From Clostridia bacterium (GTDB taxonomy: Bacteria; Bacillota; DAOUPZ01): a DNA stretch of 64,000 nucleotides. The notes beneath the pieces are model-generated. The model was not told where the DNA came from. It saw only the letters and a program-made list of their open reading frames with translations, and ran no database searches. The stretch is taken from NCBI GenBank assembly GCA_030625885.1, contig DAOUPZ010000009.1:48934-112933 (forward strand), given 5' to 3'. The position numbers and the translations under genes are program-made. Below, piece by piece: positions 24,316 to 34,460 of this stretch; within the stretch, counting starts at the first letter, position 1, and every line of letters starts with the position of its first letter.

Positions 24316-24957
24316 GTGGTGAGAAGTATAGAATTAACAGAAAGACAACAAAAAATAATCGAAATCGTAAAAAAACAAGGGCCGATCACAGGAGAACAAA
24401 TTGCGGAAAAATTTAATTTAACGCGCGCTACTTTGCGACCTGACTTAGCTATTTTAACGATGGCAGGTATTTTAGATGCACGACCGCGAGTCGGGTACTA
24501 TTATAAAGGGAAGACCATAGATGTATTGTTTTCAGAAAAAATGCGCGATTTTATTGTCAATGATATTAAATCTGTTCCGATTGTGGTCAGGGAGAATTCA
24601 TCTATTTATGATGGTGTTGTTACCATGTTCTTAGAAGATGTCGGTACTTTATTTGTGGTTCAAGAAGGAGGTCTTTTAACAGGCATCGTGTCCCGTAAAG
24701 ATTTATTAAAAGCTGCAATTGGTCATGCTGATATTAATCAAGTTCCAATTGAACTTGCTATGACCCGTATGCCAAATATTATTACGGTTATGCCTGATGA
24801 AACGGTTTATGAAGCAGCCAGAAAAATTATTGAGCATGAAGTTGATGCGTTACCGGTGGTCAGATTAGATGAGAGCCATCAGGGGTTGCAAGTTATTGGC
24901 AGAATTACAAAAACTAATATTACCAAACTATTTGTTGAATTAGCAGAAAAAGAGTAA
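24316..24957 (+). CDS. ccpN: CcpN-like HTH-CBS transcriptional repressor
   Basis: 213 residues: an N-terminal helix-turn-helix (TGEQIAEKFNLTRATLRPDL) and two CBS domains (about 75-130 and 145-205). The match to B. subtilis CcpN (YqzB) is close, including the LAILTMAGILDARPRVGY block. CcpN represses gluconeogenic genes and in B. subtilis works with its neighbour YqfL, the homologue of the next gene. The start is a GTG (24316 or 24319); AAGG lies very close upstream, so the exact start is uncertain. Confidence 0.9.
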   Translation: MVRSIELTERQQKIIEIVKKQGPITGEQIAEKFNLTRATLRPDLAILTMAGILDARPRVGYYYKGKTIDVLFSEKMRDFIVNDIKSVPIVVRENSSIYDGVVTMFLEDVGTLFVVQEGGLLTGIVSRKDLLKAAIGHADINQVPIELAMTRMPNIITVMPDETVYEAARKIIEHEVDALPVVRLDESHQGLQVIGRITKTNITKLFVELAEKE

Positions 24958-24975
24958 AGGGAGGTATTGGCTAAT

Positions 24976-25809
24976 TTGGAAAATGATCATATTTGTCCTG
25001 TAATTTATATTGTTTCCGATTCTATAGGAGAAACGGCGGAGTTTGTTGTGCGGGCTGCTGCTAGTCAGTTTGATTCTGGTTGTGCTGATATTCACCGCAC
25101 ATCTTTTGTTAATAATGAAGAGCAGTTGATACCCGTTATTGAAGAGGCGAGTGAACAACCTAATAGTTTAATCGTTTATACAATGGTTTCCCCTGAACTA
25201 TGTTTGATTTTAGAAAAAGAATCAAAGAGGAGGAACATTCCAACTATTGATGTTATGGGACCTTTAATCGAGATATTAGGTAAGCTTATGGATACGACAC
25301 CACGCTTGGAACCGGGGCTCATTCGTGAATTAAATGAGGATTATTTTCGTAAGATTGAAGCGGTTGAATTTGCGGTTAAATATGATGATGGTAAGGATCC
25401 TCGCGGGCTAGAAAAAGCCGATATTGTACTCATAGGTATCTCCAGGACTTCAAAAACACCCCTCAGTATGTATCTGGCAAATAAACGGTTGAAAGTAGCC
25501 AATGTACCCATTGTGCCGGAAGTTGAGCCACCAGAAGAGCTTTTTCATTTGCCATCTGGAAAAATTATTGGCTTAACAACGAGCCCACAAATGTTGAATC
25601 AGGTACGAGAAGAACGACTCAAAACAATGGGATTACCCTTAAAAGCAGATTACGCCAGCTTCGAAAGGATTCTAGAGGAACTGGAATATTCAGAAAGAAT
25701 TATGAAACGTTTACGCTGTCCTATTATCAATGTTACCAATAAGGCAGTTGAAGAAACTGCTAATAAAATATTACAAATCATTAAAAAGGAGGAAATGAGA
25801 AGTGAATAA
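24976..25809 (+). CDS. ppsR: PPDK regulatory protein (kinase/pyrophosphorylase)
   Basis: Bifunctional enzyme that inactivates pyruvate phosphate dikinase by ADP-dependent phosphorylation and reactivates it with phosphate. Family signatures: SDSIGETAEFVVRAA at the N-terminus and the P-loop GISRTSKTPLSMYLA. About 277 residues. GGGAGG supports TTG starts at 24976 (11 bases) or 24967 (2 bases); the former is preferred. It overlaps its target gene ppdK by 8 bases, and ccpN precedes it, a compact carbon-flux regulation unit. Confidence 0.93.
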   Translation: MENDHICPVIYIVSDSIGETAEFVVRAAASQFDSGCADIHRTSFVNNEEQLIPVIEEASEQPNSLIVYTMVSPELCLILEKESKRRNIPTIDVMGPLIEILGKLMDTTPRLEPGLIRELNEDYFRKIEAVEFAVKYDDGKDPRGLEKADIVLIGISRTSKTPLSMYLANKRLKVANVPIVPEVEPPEELFHLPSGKIIGLTTSPQMLNQVREERLKTMGLPLKADYASFERILEELEYSERIMKRLRCPIINVTNKAVEETANKILQIIKKEEMRSE

Positions 25810-28423
25810 CAAGTATGTATATCTGTTTAAAGAAGGCAATGCGCAAATGAGAAATTTATTAGGGGGAAAAGGTGCTAATTTAGCGGAAATGACGAATATT
25901 GGGTTGCCAGTTCCTCAGGGGTTTACGGTTACAACAGAGGCATGCAATAAATTTTATGTAGATGGAGAAGCGATTACTGATGAAGTAAAAGATCAAATCT
26001 ATGCTGCTTTAAAAGAATTAGAAACAATGAATGATAAAAAATTTGGGGATAATAGCAATCCTTTATTGGTTTCTGTTCGTTCAGGTGCAAGGGCTTCTAT
26101 GCCGGGTATGATGGATACGATTTTGAATCTTGGTTTAACAGATCAATCTGTAGAAGGTCTTGCTAAGGTAACCCATAATGAACGTTTTGCCTATGATAGC
26201 TATCGCCGTTTTATTCAAATGTTTGGTGATGTTGCGATGGGAATCGAAAAATATCAATTTGATGCCATATTTGATAAAGTAAAAGAAGAAAATGGTGCGA
26301 ATCAAGATACAGACTTGACAGCTGAAGATTTAAAACAGGTTATTAAAGGGTATAAAGCGTTATATAAAAGAGAAATTGGCGAAGATTTTCCACAAGATCC
26401 GATGAAACAATTGATGCTGGCGATTCAAGCTGTTTTTGCATCTTGGAATAATGCACGAGCGATTATTTACCGCCGCTTGAACGATATTCCGGGTGATTGG
26501 GGAACTGCAGTAAATGTACAGACGATGGTTTTTGGAAATATGGGTGATGATTCGGGTACGGGTGTTGCCTTTACACGTAATCCCGCTAATGGAGACAAAG
26601 CTTTATTTGGTGAATATCTTATTAATGCACAGGGTGAAGATGTTGTTGCCGGTATTCGTACACCTCAGCCCATTGCTACGTTAGGAGAAGCAATGCCGGC
26701 TGTTTATAAGCAATTTGTAGAAACAGCAGAAACATTAGAAAAACATTATAAAGATATGCAAGATATGGAATTTACCATAGAAAAAGGAAAACTTTATATG
26801 CTACAAACTAGAAATGGAAAACGTACGGCAGCGGCTGCTATTAAAGTGGCTGTAGATTTAGTGAGTGAGGGCTTATTAACGAAAGAAGAAGCTTTAATGA
26901 AAGTAGAGCCTAAACAGTTAGATCAATTACTTCATCCTGCTTTTGAGGATAAAGCGCTTAAAGCAGCAAAGCCGATTGCGAAAGGATTACCTGCTTCTCC
27001 AGGGGCAGCAACTGGAAAAATATACTTTTATGCAGCAGAGGCTGTAGAAGCGGCTGCAAGTGGCGAAAAAGTTATTTTAGTACGTTTGGAAACTTCACCG
27101 GAAGATATAGAAGGTATGAATGCTGCTGAAGGGATTTTAACGGCTAGAGGTGGGATGACTTCTCATGCAGCCGTTGTGGCACGGGGAATGGGTAAATGTT
27201 GTGTGGCCGGTTGTAGTGATATACAAGTAGAAGAAAAGAAGAAGCAATTTGCAGTGGGTGAAAAGGTTTATAAAGAAGGCGATTATATTTCCCTGGATGG
27301 TACATCTGGAAATATATACGGAGAACAAATTGCTACGGTGCCACCGCAATTAAGTGGAGACTTTGGTACGATTATGGAATGGGCGGATGAAGTCAGAACG
27401 CTTAAAGTCAGAACGAATGCAGATACACCGCGTGATGCTGCGCAAGCCGTAGAATTTGGTGCTGAAGGGATTGGGTTGTGCCGTACCGAGCATATGTTCT
27501 TTGAGGAAGATCGTATTCCGGCTGTACGAGAAATGATTTTGGTTAAAGATGAAGTCCAACGTCGTAAAGCATTGGCTAAATTATTACCCATGCAGAAATC
27601 TGATTTTATAGGGATTTATAAAGCAATGGGCGGTTTGCCGGTAACCGTTCGTTTGTTAGATCCACCATTACATGAATTTTTACCCCATGAGGAAAAGGAT
27701 ATCGAAGCATTAGCTAAAGAAATGAATGTTAGTGTGGTAGAATTGAAAAAGACCGTTGATGATTTAAAAGAATTCAATCCCATGCTTGGTCATCGCGGCT
27801 GTCGTTTAGCAGTTACTTATCCGGAAATTGCCGAAATGCAAACACGCGCTATTATTGAAGCTGCCATTGAAGTTGCAAAAGACGGATTAAACATTGTTCC
27901 GGAAATCATGATTCCTTTAATCGGTCATGTGAAAGAATTAAAATACGTAAAAGATGTTGTGGTTAAAACGGCTGATGAAGTGATTAAAGAAGCTGGTATT
28001 GACATGAAGTATATGGTAGGGACCATGATTGAAATTCCACGGGCAGCGTTAACAGCAGATGAAATTGCTACGGAAGCAGAGTTTTTCTCTTTTGGAACCA
28101 ATGATTTAACCCAGATGGGCTTTGGTTTCTCTCGTGATGATGCGGGAAAATTCCTGAATGATTATTATAAGAAGAGCATTTTGGAATCGGATCCATTTGC
28201 GAGAATTGATCAGGATGGTATTGGTAAATTAGTCGAAATGGCTGCTAAGTTAGGCAAGCAGACGCGTCCAGATATTAAATTGGGGATCTGTGGGGAACAT
28301 GGCGGGGATCCAAGTTCAATTGAATTCTGCCATCGCGTAGGGCTCAATTATGTGAGTTGTTCACCATTTAGAGTGCCAATCGCTCGGTTAGCTGCAGCAC
28401 ATGCAACAATTTTAAATAAATAG
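25802..28423 (+). CDS. ppdK: Pyruvate, phosphate dikinase
   Basis: Interconverts pyruvate, ATP and Pi with PEP, AMP and PPi. 873 residues, full length. N-terminal ATP-grasp domain (GGKGANLAEM, SVRSGARASMPGMMDT), central phosphohistidine domain (TARGGMTSHAAVVARG, catalytic His with the regulatory Thr two residues before), C-terminal PEP/pyruvate barrel (SFGTNDLTQM and catalytic Cys in ICGEHGGDP). GTG start with AAAGGAGGAA. In anaerobes it often runs towards ATP in a PPi-linked glycolysis. Confidence 0.97.
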   Translation: MNNKYVYLFKEGNAQMRNLLGGKGANLAEMTNIGLPVPQGFTVTTEACNKFYVDGEAITDEVKDQIYAALKELETMNDKKFGDNSNPLLVSVRSGARASMPGMMDTILNLGLTDQSVEGLAKVTHNERFAYDSYRRFIQMFGDVAMGIEKYQFDAIFDKVKEENGANQDTDLTAEDLKQVIKGYKALYKREIGEDFPQDPMKQLMLAIQAVFASWNNARAIIYRRLNDIPGDWGTAVNVQTMVFGNMGDDSGTGVAFTRNPANGDKALFGEYLINAQGEDVVAGIRTPQPIATLGEAMPAVYKQFVETAETLEKHYKDMQDMEFTIEKGKLYMLQTRNGKRTAAAAIKVAVDLVSEGLLTKEEALMKVEPKQLDQLLHPAFEDKALKAAKPIAKGLPASPGAATGKIYFYAAEAVEAAASGEKVILVRLETSPEDIEGMNAAEGILTARGGMTSHAAVVARGMGKCCVAGCSDIQVEEKKKQFAVGEKVYKEGDYISLDGTSGNIYGEQIATVPPQLSGDFGTIMEWADEVRTLKVRTNADTPRDAAQAVEFGAEGIGLCRTEHMFFEEDRIPAVREMILVKDEVQRRKALAKLLPMQKSDFIGIYKAMGGLPVTVRLLDPPLHEFLPHEEKDIEALAKEMNVSVVELKKTVDDLKEFNPMLGHRGCRLAVTYPEIAEMQTRAIIEAAIEVAKDGLNIVPEIMIPLIGHVKELKYVKDVVVKTADEVIKEAGIDMKYMVGTMIEIPRAALTADEIATEAEFFSFGTNDLTQMGFGFSRDDAGKFLNDYYKKSILESDPFARIDQDGIGKLVEMAAKLGKQTRPDIKLGICGEHGGDPSSIEFCHRVGLNYVSCSPFRVPIARLAAAHATILNK

Positions 28424-28430
28424 AGTTACT

Positions 28431-28470
28431 AATAAAAATCATCGCCATACATGGCGATGATTTTTATTAT
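28431..28470 (+). terminator. Terminator after ppdK
   Basis: 18-bp perfect stem AATAAAAATCATCGCCAT / ATGGCGATGATTTTTATT with a 2-base spacer. Confidence 0.92.
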
Positions 28471-28631
28471 ATAGAAAACATAACTTTCAATGAAAGTATG
28501 AGCTAATAGAATAGATATACTTCCGGAAAATTTTACACCCCCTTTTCACTTTCCATTTTGTGTTATATACTTAAAAATATAATTATGTGTAGTTGTTAGT
28601 ATCTAAGAAGCGGATACAAGGAGTTGATCAT

Positions 28632-29309
28632 ATGAGCGTAAAAAGAATATTGATTGTTGAAGATGAAGCGCGGATGCGAAAGCTGGTTGGCGATTATCTT
28701 AAAAAAGAAGGATACGAAATGCTGGAAGCGGAAGATGGAAAGAGAGGCTTAGAGATTTTTAATGAACAAGAAAACATTGATTTAGTGATATTAGATGTGA
28801 TGCTGCCTGAATACGATGGGTGGACCGTATGCCGGGAAATTAGGAAGGATTCTCAGGTACCGATTATTATGCTGACTGCACGTGGAGAGGAATCGGATGA
28901 GTTATTTGGTTTTGACTTGGGAGCGGATGAATATGTAACTAAACCGTTTAGTCCTAAAATTTTGGTGGCGAGGGTGAATGCTCTGTTAAGACGATCAGAC
29001 AAAACAGAGAAGTCGATTCAGTCTTTTGAAGGGTTAGAGATTGATGCAGCAGGGCATCATGTATCTATTGATGGTAAATTGATTGAGCTTAGTCCGAAGG
29101 AATATGAACTGTTAATATACATGGTAGAAAATGAAGCAAAAGCGTTAGAAAGAGAACAAATTTTGAATGGGGTTTGGGGATATGACTATTTTGGCGATTT
29201 ACGAACAGTGGATACCCATATACAAAGACTGAGAATAAAGCTAGGTGATAAAAGCCAGTTGATTCAAACAGTAAGAGGGGTTGGATATCGATTTGAGGTG
29301 AAAAAATGA
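28632..29309 (+). CDS. OmpR-family response regulator
   Basis: 225 residues. Receiver domain with acidic pair (VEDE), phospho-acceptor Asp55 (VILDVMLPEYDGW) and Lys (YVTKPF), then an OmpR/PhoB winged helix (TVDTHIQRLRIKLGD, RGVGYRF). The ATG at 28632 has AAGGAG 9 bases upstream. It overlaps the kinase gene by 4 bases. The downstream repeat-protein promoter carries an 11-bp-period direct repeat that fits this class of regulator. Confidence 0.95.
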   Translation: MSVKRILIVEDEARMRKLVGDYLKKEGYEMLEAEDGKRGLEIFNEQENIDLVILDVMLPEYDGWTVCREIRKDSQVPIIMLTARGEESDELFGFDLGADEYVTKPFSPKILVARVNALLRRSDKTEKSIQSFEGLEIDAAGHHVSIDGKLIELSPKEYELLIYMVENEAKALEREQILNGVWGYDYFGDLRTVDTHIQRLRIKLGDKSQLIQTVRGVGYRFEVKK

Positions 29310-30904
29310 AGAATTCCATAAGATTCAGGCTCTTTATGGGAATGAGCATGATGATTGTATTTTTTGTGTGTTTGACCTGGTTTCTTAATTCACAGTGTCT
29401 CGAGAAATATTACTTGATCCAAAAGAAAAACCTTTTGGTGCATTATACCCAAACGATTGATGAAATCTATAACGGTGACCCTATGGAAATTGATTTACAA
29501 CTTGAAAAAGTAGAAAGTGCCACGGGCGGCAATATTTTTATAGTTGATCAGAATTCTAATATCATTTATCATACAAGGTTAAGAAAATACTTTGATAACA
29601 ATTTAATGACAGGTAAAATTTTTCCTGAAATATTTCAAACTAATCCTAATTTAGAGCAAAAGATTAAACAAGACAAAAATGAGGCGTTAAATCGATTTCG
29701 TACTCAGTTAGAGTTAAAGTTAAAACGAGATTTAACTGACGCGTCAAAAACTTTGCAAAAACTGCGTGGTGTATATCCCGAAGTTGTACAGCTTTTGGAG
29801 GGGGAATATAAATTTATTTTTAATGAAAACCCTAGATTAAAAACGTTTAACTTGAATTTGGTATATATGTTAAACAATAAACATCTTTTGGTTTTTAGTT
29901 CACCAGTGGAACCTATTTCTGAGAGTGCCAAAATTGCCAGTAAGTTCTCCTTGTTTGTCGGTATATTGTGTATCATTCTAGGTAGTATTTTTGCTTCATT
30001 TTTTTCGAAACGGTTTACGAAACCGATTCGCGAATTGCATGATATTGCTCAGAGAATGACAAAACTTGATTTCAATAAAAAGTGTGAAATTGAGTGTGAG
30101 GATGAAGTGGGTGAATTGAGCAGAAGTATTAATATCCTTTCTGATCAGTTGGATGCGTCCATTACAGAATTGAATGAAGCCAATCAAAAGCTGCAGAAAG
30201 ATATTGAACATGAAAGAAAAATAGATAAGATGAGAAAAGAATTTATTTCCAGTGTTTCGCATGAATTAAAAACACCCATTGCTTTGATTCAAGGTTATGC
30301 CGAAGGATTAAAAGATAACGTGGTTGATGACGAGGAAAACAAAAAATTCTATAGTGAAGTGATTGTAGATGAGGCGGAAAAGATGGGAAGTCTAGTAAAA
30401 GATCTGTTAAACCTTTCGCAGATTGATTCCGGTCAATTTAAGTTAGAAAAAACTGTTTTTGATATTTCTTCTCTCATTGACCATGTATTGGACAAGTATA
30501 GAGCGATTGTTAATGAAAAAGATATTCAGCTATTGGTTGAAAAAAATAACAATTTGATGGTCAATGCTGACCAGATCAGAATTGAGCAGATTTTGAGCAA
30601 CTTCATTAATAATGCGATTGATCATATTGATTCCAGAAAGCAGATAAAGATTCGGGTAACACCAAACGAAAACAAGATGCGTGTTTCGGTTTATAATTCA
30701 GGAAAACCGATTCCTGAAGCATCATTGGATGAGATATGGACCAGTTTTTATAAAATCGATAAGGCGAGAACCAGAGCTTTTGGCGGTTCTGGATTAGGGT
30801 TATCCATTGTCCGAGCCATTCAAGAACAGCATAATAATGCATATGGCGTAGAGAACTTAAAGGATGGCGTAGAATTCTGGTTTGAATGTGATGCAGCTGA
30901 ATAA
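29306..30904 (+). CDS. Sensor histidine kinase
   Basis: 532 residues: membrane segment about 11-28, an extracytoplasmic sensor of about 180 residues, second membrane segment about 213-235, HAMP, coiled coil, HisKA with SVSHELKTPIALIQGYAEG (phospho-His) and an HATPase domain (FINNAIDH, FGGSGLGLSIV). The signal is unknown. The N box is slightly unusual (NNAIDH). It is translationally coupled to the regulator and probably controls the export cluster that follows. Confidence 0.94.
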   Translation: MKNSIRFRLFMGMSMMIVFFVCLTWFLNSQCLEKYYLIQKKNLLVHYTQTIDEIYNGDPMEIDLQLEKVESATGGNIFIVDQNSNIIYHTRLRKYFDNNLMTGKIFPEIFQTNPNLEQKIKQDKNEALNRFRTQLELKLKRDLTDASKTLQKLRGVYPEVVQLLEGEYKFIFNENPRLKTFNLNLVYMLNNKHLLVFSSPVEPISESAKIASKFSLFVGILCIILGSIFASFFSKRFTKPIRELHDIAQRMTKLDFNKKCEIECEDEVGELSRSINILSDQLDASITELNEANQKLQKDIEHERKIDKMRKEFISSVSHELKTPIALIQGYAEGLKDNVVDDEENKKFYSEVIVDEAEKMGSLVKDLLNLSQIDSGQFKLEKTVFDISSLIDHVLDKYRAIVNEKDIQLLVEKNNNLMVNADQIRIEQILSNFINNAIDHIDSRKQIKIRVTPNENKMRVSVYNSGKPIPEASLDEIWTSFYKIDKARTRAFGGSGLGLSIVRAIQEQHNNAYGVENLKDGVEFWFECDAAE

Positions 30905-30927
30905 ATGATATCAAATATATAAATAGC

Positions 30928-30960
30928 TGTGACAAAACTGTAACAATCTTCTTTTATAAT
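30928..30960 (+). promoter_or_regulatory. Probable activator-dependent promoter with OmpR-type direct repeat
   Basis: TATAAT at 30955-30960 has no -35 box at the right distance. In its place are TGTGACA (30928) and TGTAACA (30939), two 7-bp half-sites with an 11-bp period, as in PhoB/PhoP-type sites overlapping a -35 region. Confidence 0.55.
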
Positions 30961-30995
30961 TACTTATAGATCATATAAAAGGAGGTTGTTTTTTT

Positions 30996-31961
30996 ATGAA
31001 GATTAATAAAACAATGGGTAAAAAAGTAATCACAGGAATGTTGATTGGAGGTGTTTTGGCGTCTGCTGGGAGTATGGCGTTTGCATCTGAAACAACTCAC
31101 AAGTTATTTAAAGGTGATTTTTTACCAAGGAAGGCTATTCTGCAGGAAAAAGGGGATTTGAATTCAAAACAGCTGCGAAATAAAATGCAGCATCAAAAAC
31201 TAGATCCCGCAGCTAGGCAGGAGAAGCTAGAAGAAAAATTAGCAGAAAAAGTAGCGGCAGGAACAATGACCCAGGAAGAAGCGGATAAGATAAAAGAAGA
31301 AATGGCAGCAAAACATGCACTGATGGAAGCCTACAAAGCATTGGCGCCAGAAGAAAGAGAAGCATTTTTGAGTGAGAAAGTTGCAGAAGGAGTTATGACA
31401 CAAGAACAAGCAGACCGTATACTAAAAGGTGAACAAATAAGAGAGATGATGGAAGCCTACAAAGCACTGGCACCGGAAGAAAGAGAAGCATTTTTGAGTG
31501 AAAAGGTAGCTGAAGGTGTTATCACCCAAGAAAAGGCAGACGGGATACTGGAAGGAAGAAAAGCGAAACGTGAAAAATTAGATCCCGCAGCTATGCAGGA
31601 GAAACTGGAAGAAAAATTAGCAGAAAAAGTAGCATCAGGAGAAATGACGCAGGAACAAGTGGATCAAATAAAAGAAGAAATGGCAGCAAAACATGCACTG
31701 ATGGAAGCATACAAAGCCTTGGCACCAGAGGAAAGAGAAGCATTTTTGAGTGAGAAAGTTGCAGAAGGAGTTATGACTCAAGAACAAGCAGACCGTATAC
31801 TGGAAGGAAAAAGAGTGAAACATGAAAAACGCGATCTGAGAGAGAAACGTGATCCCGCAGCCAGGCAGGAAAAGCTGGAAGCAGGATTGGCAGAAAAAGT
31901 AGCAGCAGGAGTAATAACACAGGAAGAAGCGAATCAATTTTTGCAACGCTTTTCAAAATAG
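30996..31961 (+). CDS. Secreted repeat protein (charged helical repeats)
   Basis: 321 residues. Signal peptide at 1-30 (TGMLIGGVLASAGSMAFA then SETT). The rest is made of repeats of two short helical units: LAEKVAAGTMTQEEADKIK and ALAPEEREAFLSEKVAEGV, present about three and three times with high DNA identity. The TQE(E/Q)AD turns resemble DUF2680/SHOCT-like helical motifs. It is very rich in Glu, Lys and Ala. Function is unknown; its promoter and position after the two-component genes suggest an induced envelope protein, perhaps a partner of the exporter. ATG with AAAGGAGG. Confidence 0.75.
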   Translation: MKINKTMGKKVITGMLIGGVLASAGSMAFASETTHKLFKGDFLPRKAILQEKGDLNSKQLRNKMQHQKLDPAARQEKLEEKLAEKVAAGTMTQEEADKIKEEMAAKHALMEAYKALAPEEREAFLSEKVAEGVMTQEQADRILKGEQIREMMEAYKALAPEEREAFLSEKVAEGVITQEKADGILEGRKAKREKLDPAAMQEKLEEKLAEKVASGEMTQEQVDQIKEEMAAKHALMEAYKALAPEEREAFLSEKVAEGVMTQEQADRILEGKRVKHEKRDLREKRDPAARQEKLEAGLAEKVAAGVITQEEANQFLQRFSK

Positions 31962-32048
31962 ATAAAAAAACAATCGTTTTTGCAGGAGAAAGCAGTCATT
32001 GTTTGGCTGCTTTCTATTGCGAATTTTTGCTTAAGGGAGGAAATACGA

Positions 32049-33242
32049 TTGGAATCAAAACCTAAAAAGCTATTCTTAAAAAAATACATATATATTGCTG
32101 TTGTTGCTATTGTATTTTTGGGAATTTGTGCGGGAGGCTATCTATATAAAACGAAAGGTTCTGAAGCGTCTACTCAGGCACCTACTTTTATAGAACAAGA
32201 GGTAGCGATGGGAGATATTACGATTGATTTTATGGCAGATGGGGTGGCTGATATTCCGTTTATCAATGTTGATTTTGAGATCAGCGGCAAATTGAATGAA
32301 GTATTAGTTGAAGTGGGGCAGCAGGTCAATAAGGGTGATGTGATTGCAAAATTAGATGATACGGATGATATGAATAGGGTTAATAGTGCTCAAATTAATT
32401 ATGAAAAGGCGCAAAAGGATTATGAAGAGCAGTTAATTAGTGAAAAACAGAATCTTAATGAACTTAAGAGTAGATTAGATAGCATCACCTTGGAATATGA
32501 GCCGATGACGCAAATTGCATGTGCTTTTTCTAAGCAAGAAATAGAACGCAAGCGGTTAGAATATGAAAATATGAAGTTGGCTTATGAAGCTCAGCTGCAA
32601 ACTTATAATATGTTAAGTGATATCAATGTGAGGTCGGCTCAATTATCTTTAAAGATAGCTCAAGATGATTATGAAGATACGATTTTAACAGCACCTATTG
32701 ATGCCAAAGTGTTTGCCATCAACTATGAACCTGGGGAAACTGTTGCAGAGATTAGAACTAGGGTTGCGGATGACGAGCATTTTATGCTGTTAACCAATAC
32801 CGATAAAATTAATGTGATTGCTCCAGTTTGTGAAATTGATCTTGGCAACATTACCATTGGTCAAAGTGTTGAAGTTGCATTTGAGGCGTTTGAAGGTCAA
32901 TCTTTTGCAGGAAGAGTTTTATCTGTTGATCCTCTACCTAAAAGGGATAACAGTGGACTGGTAACCTATGATGTGAATATTGAATTGGATGAAGATATGG
33001 ATAAAATTAAGACCGGTATGACCTGTACAATTAATTTTATATTAAGACAGAAGAAGCATGTGCTTGTGATTCCTAATAAAGCAGTAACATTAGTGGATGG
33101 GAAGCAATCGGTTCAGGTCAAGGATGAAAAAGGGAATATCATATCAAGAACAATAAAAGCAGGATTAACGGATGGGATAAATGTGGAAGTCATAGATGGA
33201 CTTGAAGCAGGTGAAACCGTGATGGTTTCGGACAAAAGGTAG
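32049..33242 (+). CDS. Efflux periplasmic-adaptor (MacA/HlyD-like) subunit
   Basis: About 397 residues: short cytoplasmic start, one membrane anchor (residues about 12-32), then the membrane-fusion-protein order of barrel-sandwich half (GKLNEVLVEVGQQVNKGDVI), coiled-coil hairpin, second half (APIDAKVFAINYEPGETV), beta-barrel and membrane-proximal domain (LVIPNKAVTLVDGKQSV). TTG start at 32049 with GGGAGGA upstream; the longer frame from 31980 overlaps a hairpin and lacks a site. It works with the permease and ATPase that follow. Confidence 0.88.
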   Translation: MESKPKKLFLKKYIYIAVVAIVFLGICAGGYLYKTKGSEASTQAPTFIEQEVAMGDITIDFMADGVADIPFINVDFEISGKLNEVLVEVGQQVNKGDVIAKLDDTDDMNRVNSAQINYEKAQKDYEEQLISEKQNLNELKSRLDSITLEYEPMTQIACAFSKQEIERKRLEYENMKLAYEAQLQTYNMLSDINVRSAQLSLKIAQDDYEDTILTAPIDAKVFAINYEPGETVAEIRTRVADDEHFMLLTNTDKINVIAPVCEIDLGNITIGQSVEVAFEAFEGQSFAGRVLSVDPLPKRDNSGLVTYDVNIELDEDMDKIKTGMTCTINFILRQKKHVLVIPNKAVTLVDGKQSVQVKDEKGNIISRTIKAGLTDGINVEVIDGLEAGETVMVSDKR

Positions 33243-33257
33243 AAGTGGGTGTGAGAT

Positions 33258-34460
33258 ATGACCTTAATGGAAATTTTTAGAGCGGTTTTTATCAATATTT
33301 CAACTAATAAATTTAGAGTATTTTTAACTTCGCTGGGGATTATTGTGGGTTCGCTCACCATTATTCTGGTTGTTGGCATTGGAAAAGGCAGTCAAGCAGC
33401 GGTTGCAGAACAATTTGGAAGACTGAACGTCACAACGATCATGGTGATGGGTCAGAAGGGGCAGAAGGGACAAAGAGCACAGAATGCAACAGAGGTTCTT
33501 GATTTTACCGATGTTGAGACAATTAAAAGCCAAGCCCCATCGGTTAACGATGTGACGATCATGATCAATGGTTACGCGGATGTTAAGTATTATAATATAT
33601 CGGAATCAGCTTCTGTAGTAGGCGTAATGGAGAATTATCTGAATTTAAATAACTTGACTTTAAAAGAGGGACAATTTTTAACGGATTATGATAGTGAAAG
33701 AAGAAATAGAGTAGCCGTAATTGGTTCTGATGTGGCAGATCTGTTATTTGGAGAAGAAGGGGACGTGGTTGGCAGCATGATTAGTATTAAAGGCCGAAAA
33801 TTTGAGGTGATTGGGGTTTTGAAGTACTTGGGTGATTCGACGCCTAAATTTAATCTTGATGAAGCTATTTTGTTGCCTTATGAAGTTGCAGAAAAATATG
33901 TGTTGGGGAAAAATATTAAGCCGCTAATTAATGCATTTGCTCAAGATGTTGACCATGTTGCTTCTGCCATGGATGAAATTACAGAAGTTTTAAAAAGTAA
34001 TCATAAAGGGAAAAAAGATGCATTTATGGTCATTGATATTGGCAGCCGCTTGGAAGTTGCCCAAGAATCAGCAAGAACCATGTCCACACTTTTGATTGCT
34101 ATTGCAAGTATTGTTCTCGTTGTTGGCGGAATTGGGATCATGAATGTATTACTTGTTTCTGTTAAAGAAAGAACCAAAGAAATTGGGATTTTAAAAGCTA
34201 TAGGGGCGCGCAGAAGAGATATTCTACTCCAATTTCTGCTTGAATCGATTATTATTAGTGTATCGGGTGGGTTAATTGGGATATTCATTAGCTTTTTGGT
34301 AATGCCGCTGATGAAATATTTTGATTTAAGGGTGATTCCCTCGCTGTACGGCAATATACTGGCATTAGTTTTTTCAATCGTAACGGGTACTTTTTTTGGT
34401 TATTATCCCGCTTCCAAAGCAGCAGCACTTAAGCCGATTGATGCGCTCAGGTATGAGTAG
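33258..34460 (+). CDS. MacB-like ABC transporter permease (FtsX family)
   Basis: 400 residues: one N-terminal membrane helix after ALTSLGI-like sequence (FLTSLGIIVGSLTIILVVGI), a large extracytoplasmic MacB_PCD domain, then three C-terminal membrane helices with the FtsX block KERTKEIGILKAIGARRRDIL. This topology is of mechanotransmission exporters such as MacB and LolCDE. The start is 15 bases after the adaptor gene. The ATPase is encoded separately at 35266. Confidence 0.92.
   Translation: MTLMEIFRAVFINISTNKFRVFLTSLGIIVGSLTIILVVGIGKGSQAAVAEQFGRLNVTTIMVMGQKGQKGQRAQNATEVLDFTDVETIKSQAPSVNDVTIMINGYADVKYYNISESASVVGVMENYLNLNNLTLKEGQFLTDYDSERRNRVAVIGSDVADLLFGEEGDVVGSMISIKGRKFEVIGVLKYLGDSTPKFNLDEAILLPYEVAEKYVLGKNIKPLINAFAQDVDHVASAMDEITEVLKSNHKGKKDAFMVIDIGSRLEVAQESARTMSTLLIAIASIVLVVGGIGIMNVLLVSVKERTKEIGILKAIGARRRDILLQFLLESIIISVSGGLIGIFISFLVMPLMKYFDLRVIPSLYGNILALVFSIVTGTFFGYYPASKAAALKPIDALRYE

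Noticed and set aside
31635..31956. Minus-strand Cys/Phe- or Leu-rich frames
   Set aside because: Shadows of the Glu/Lys/Ala repeat protein on the opposite strand.
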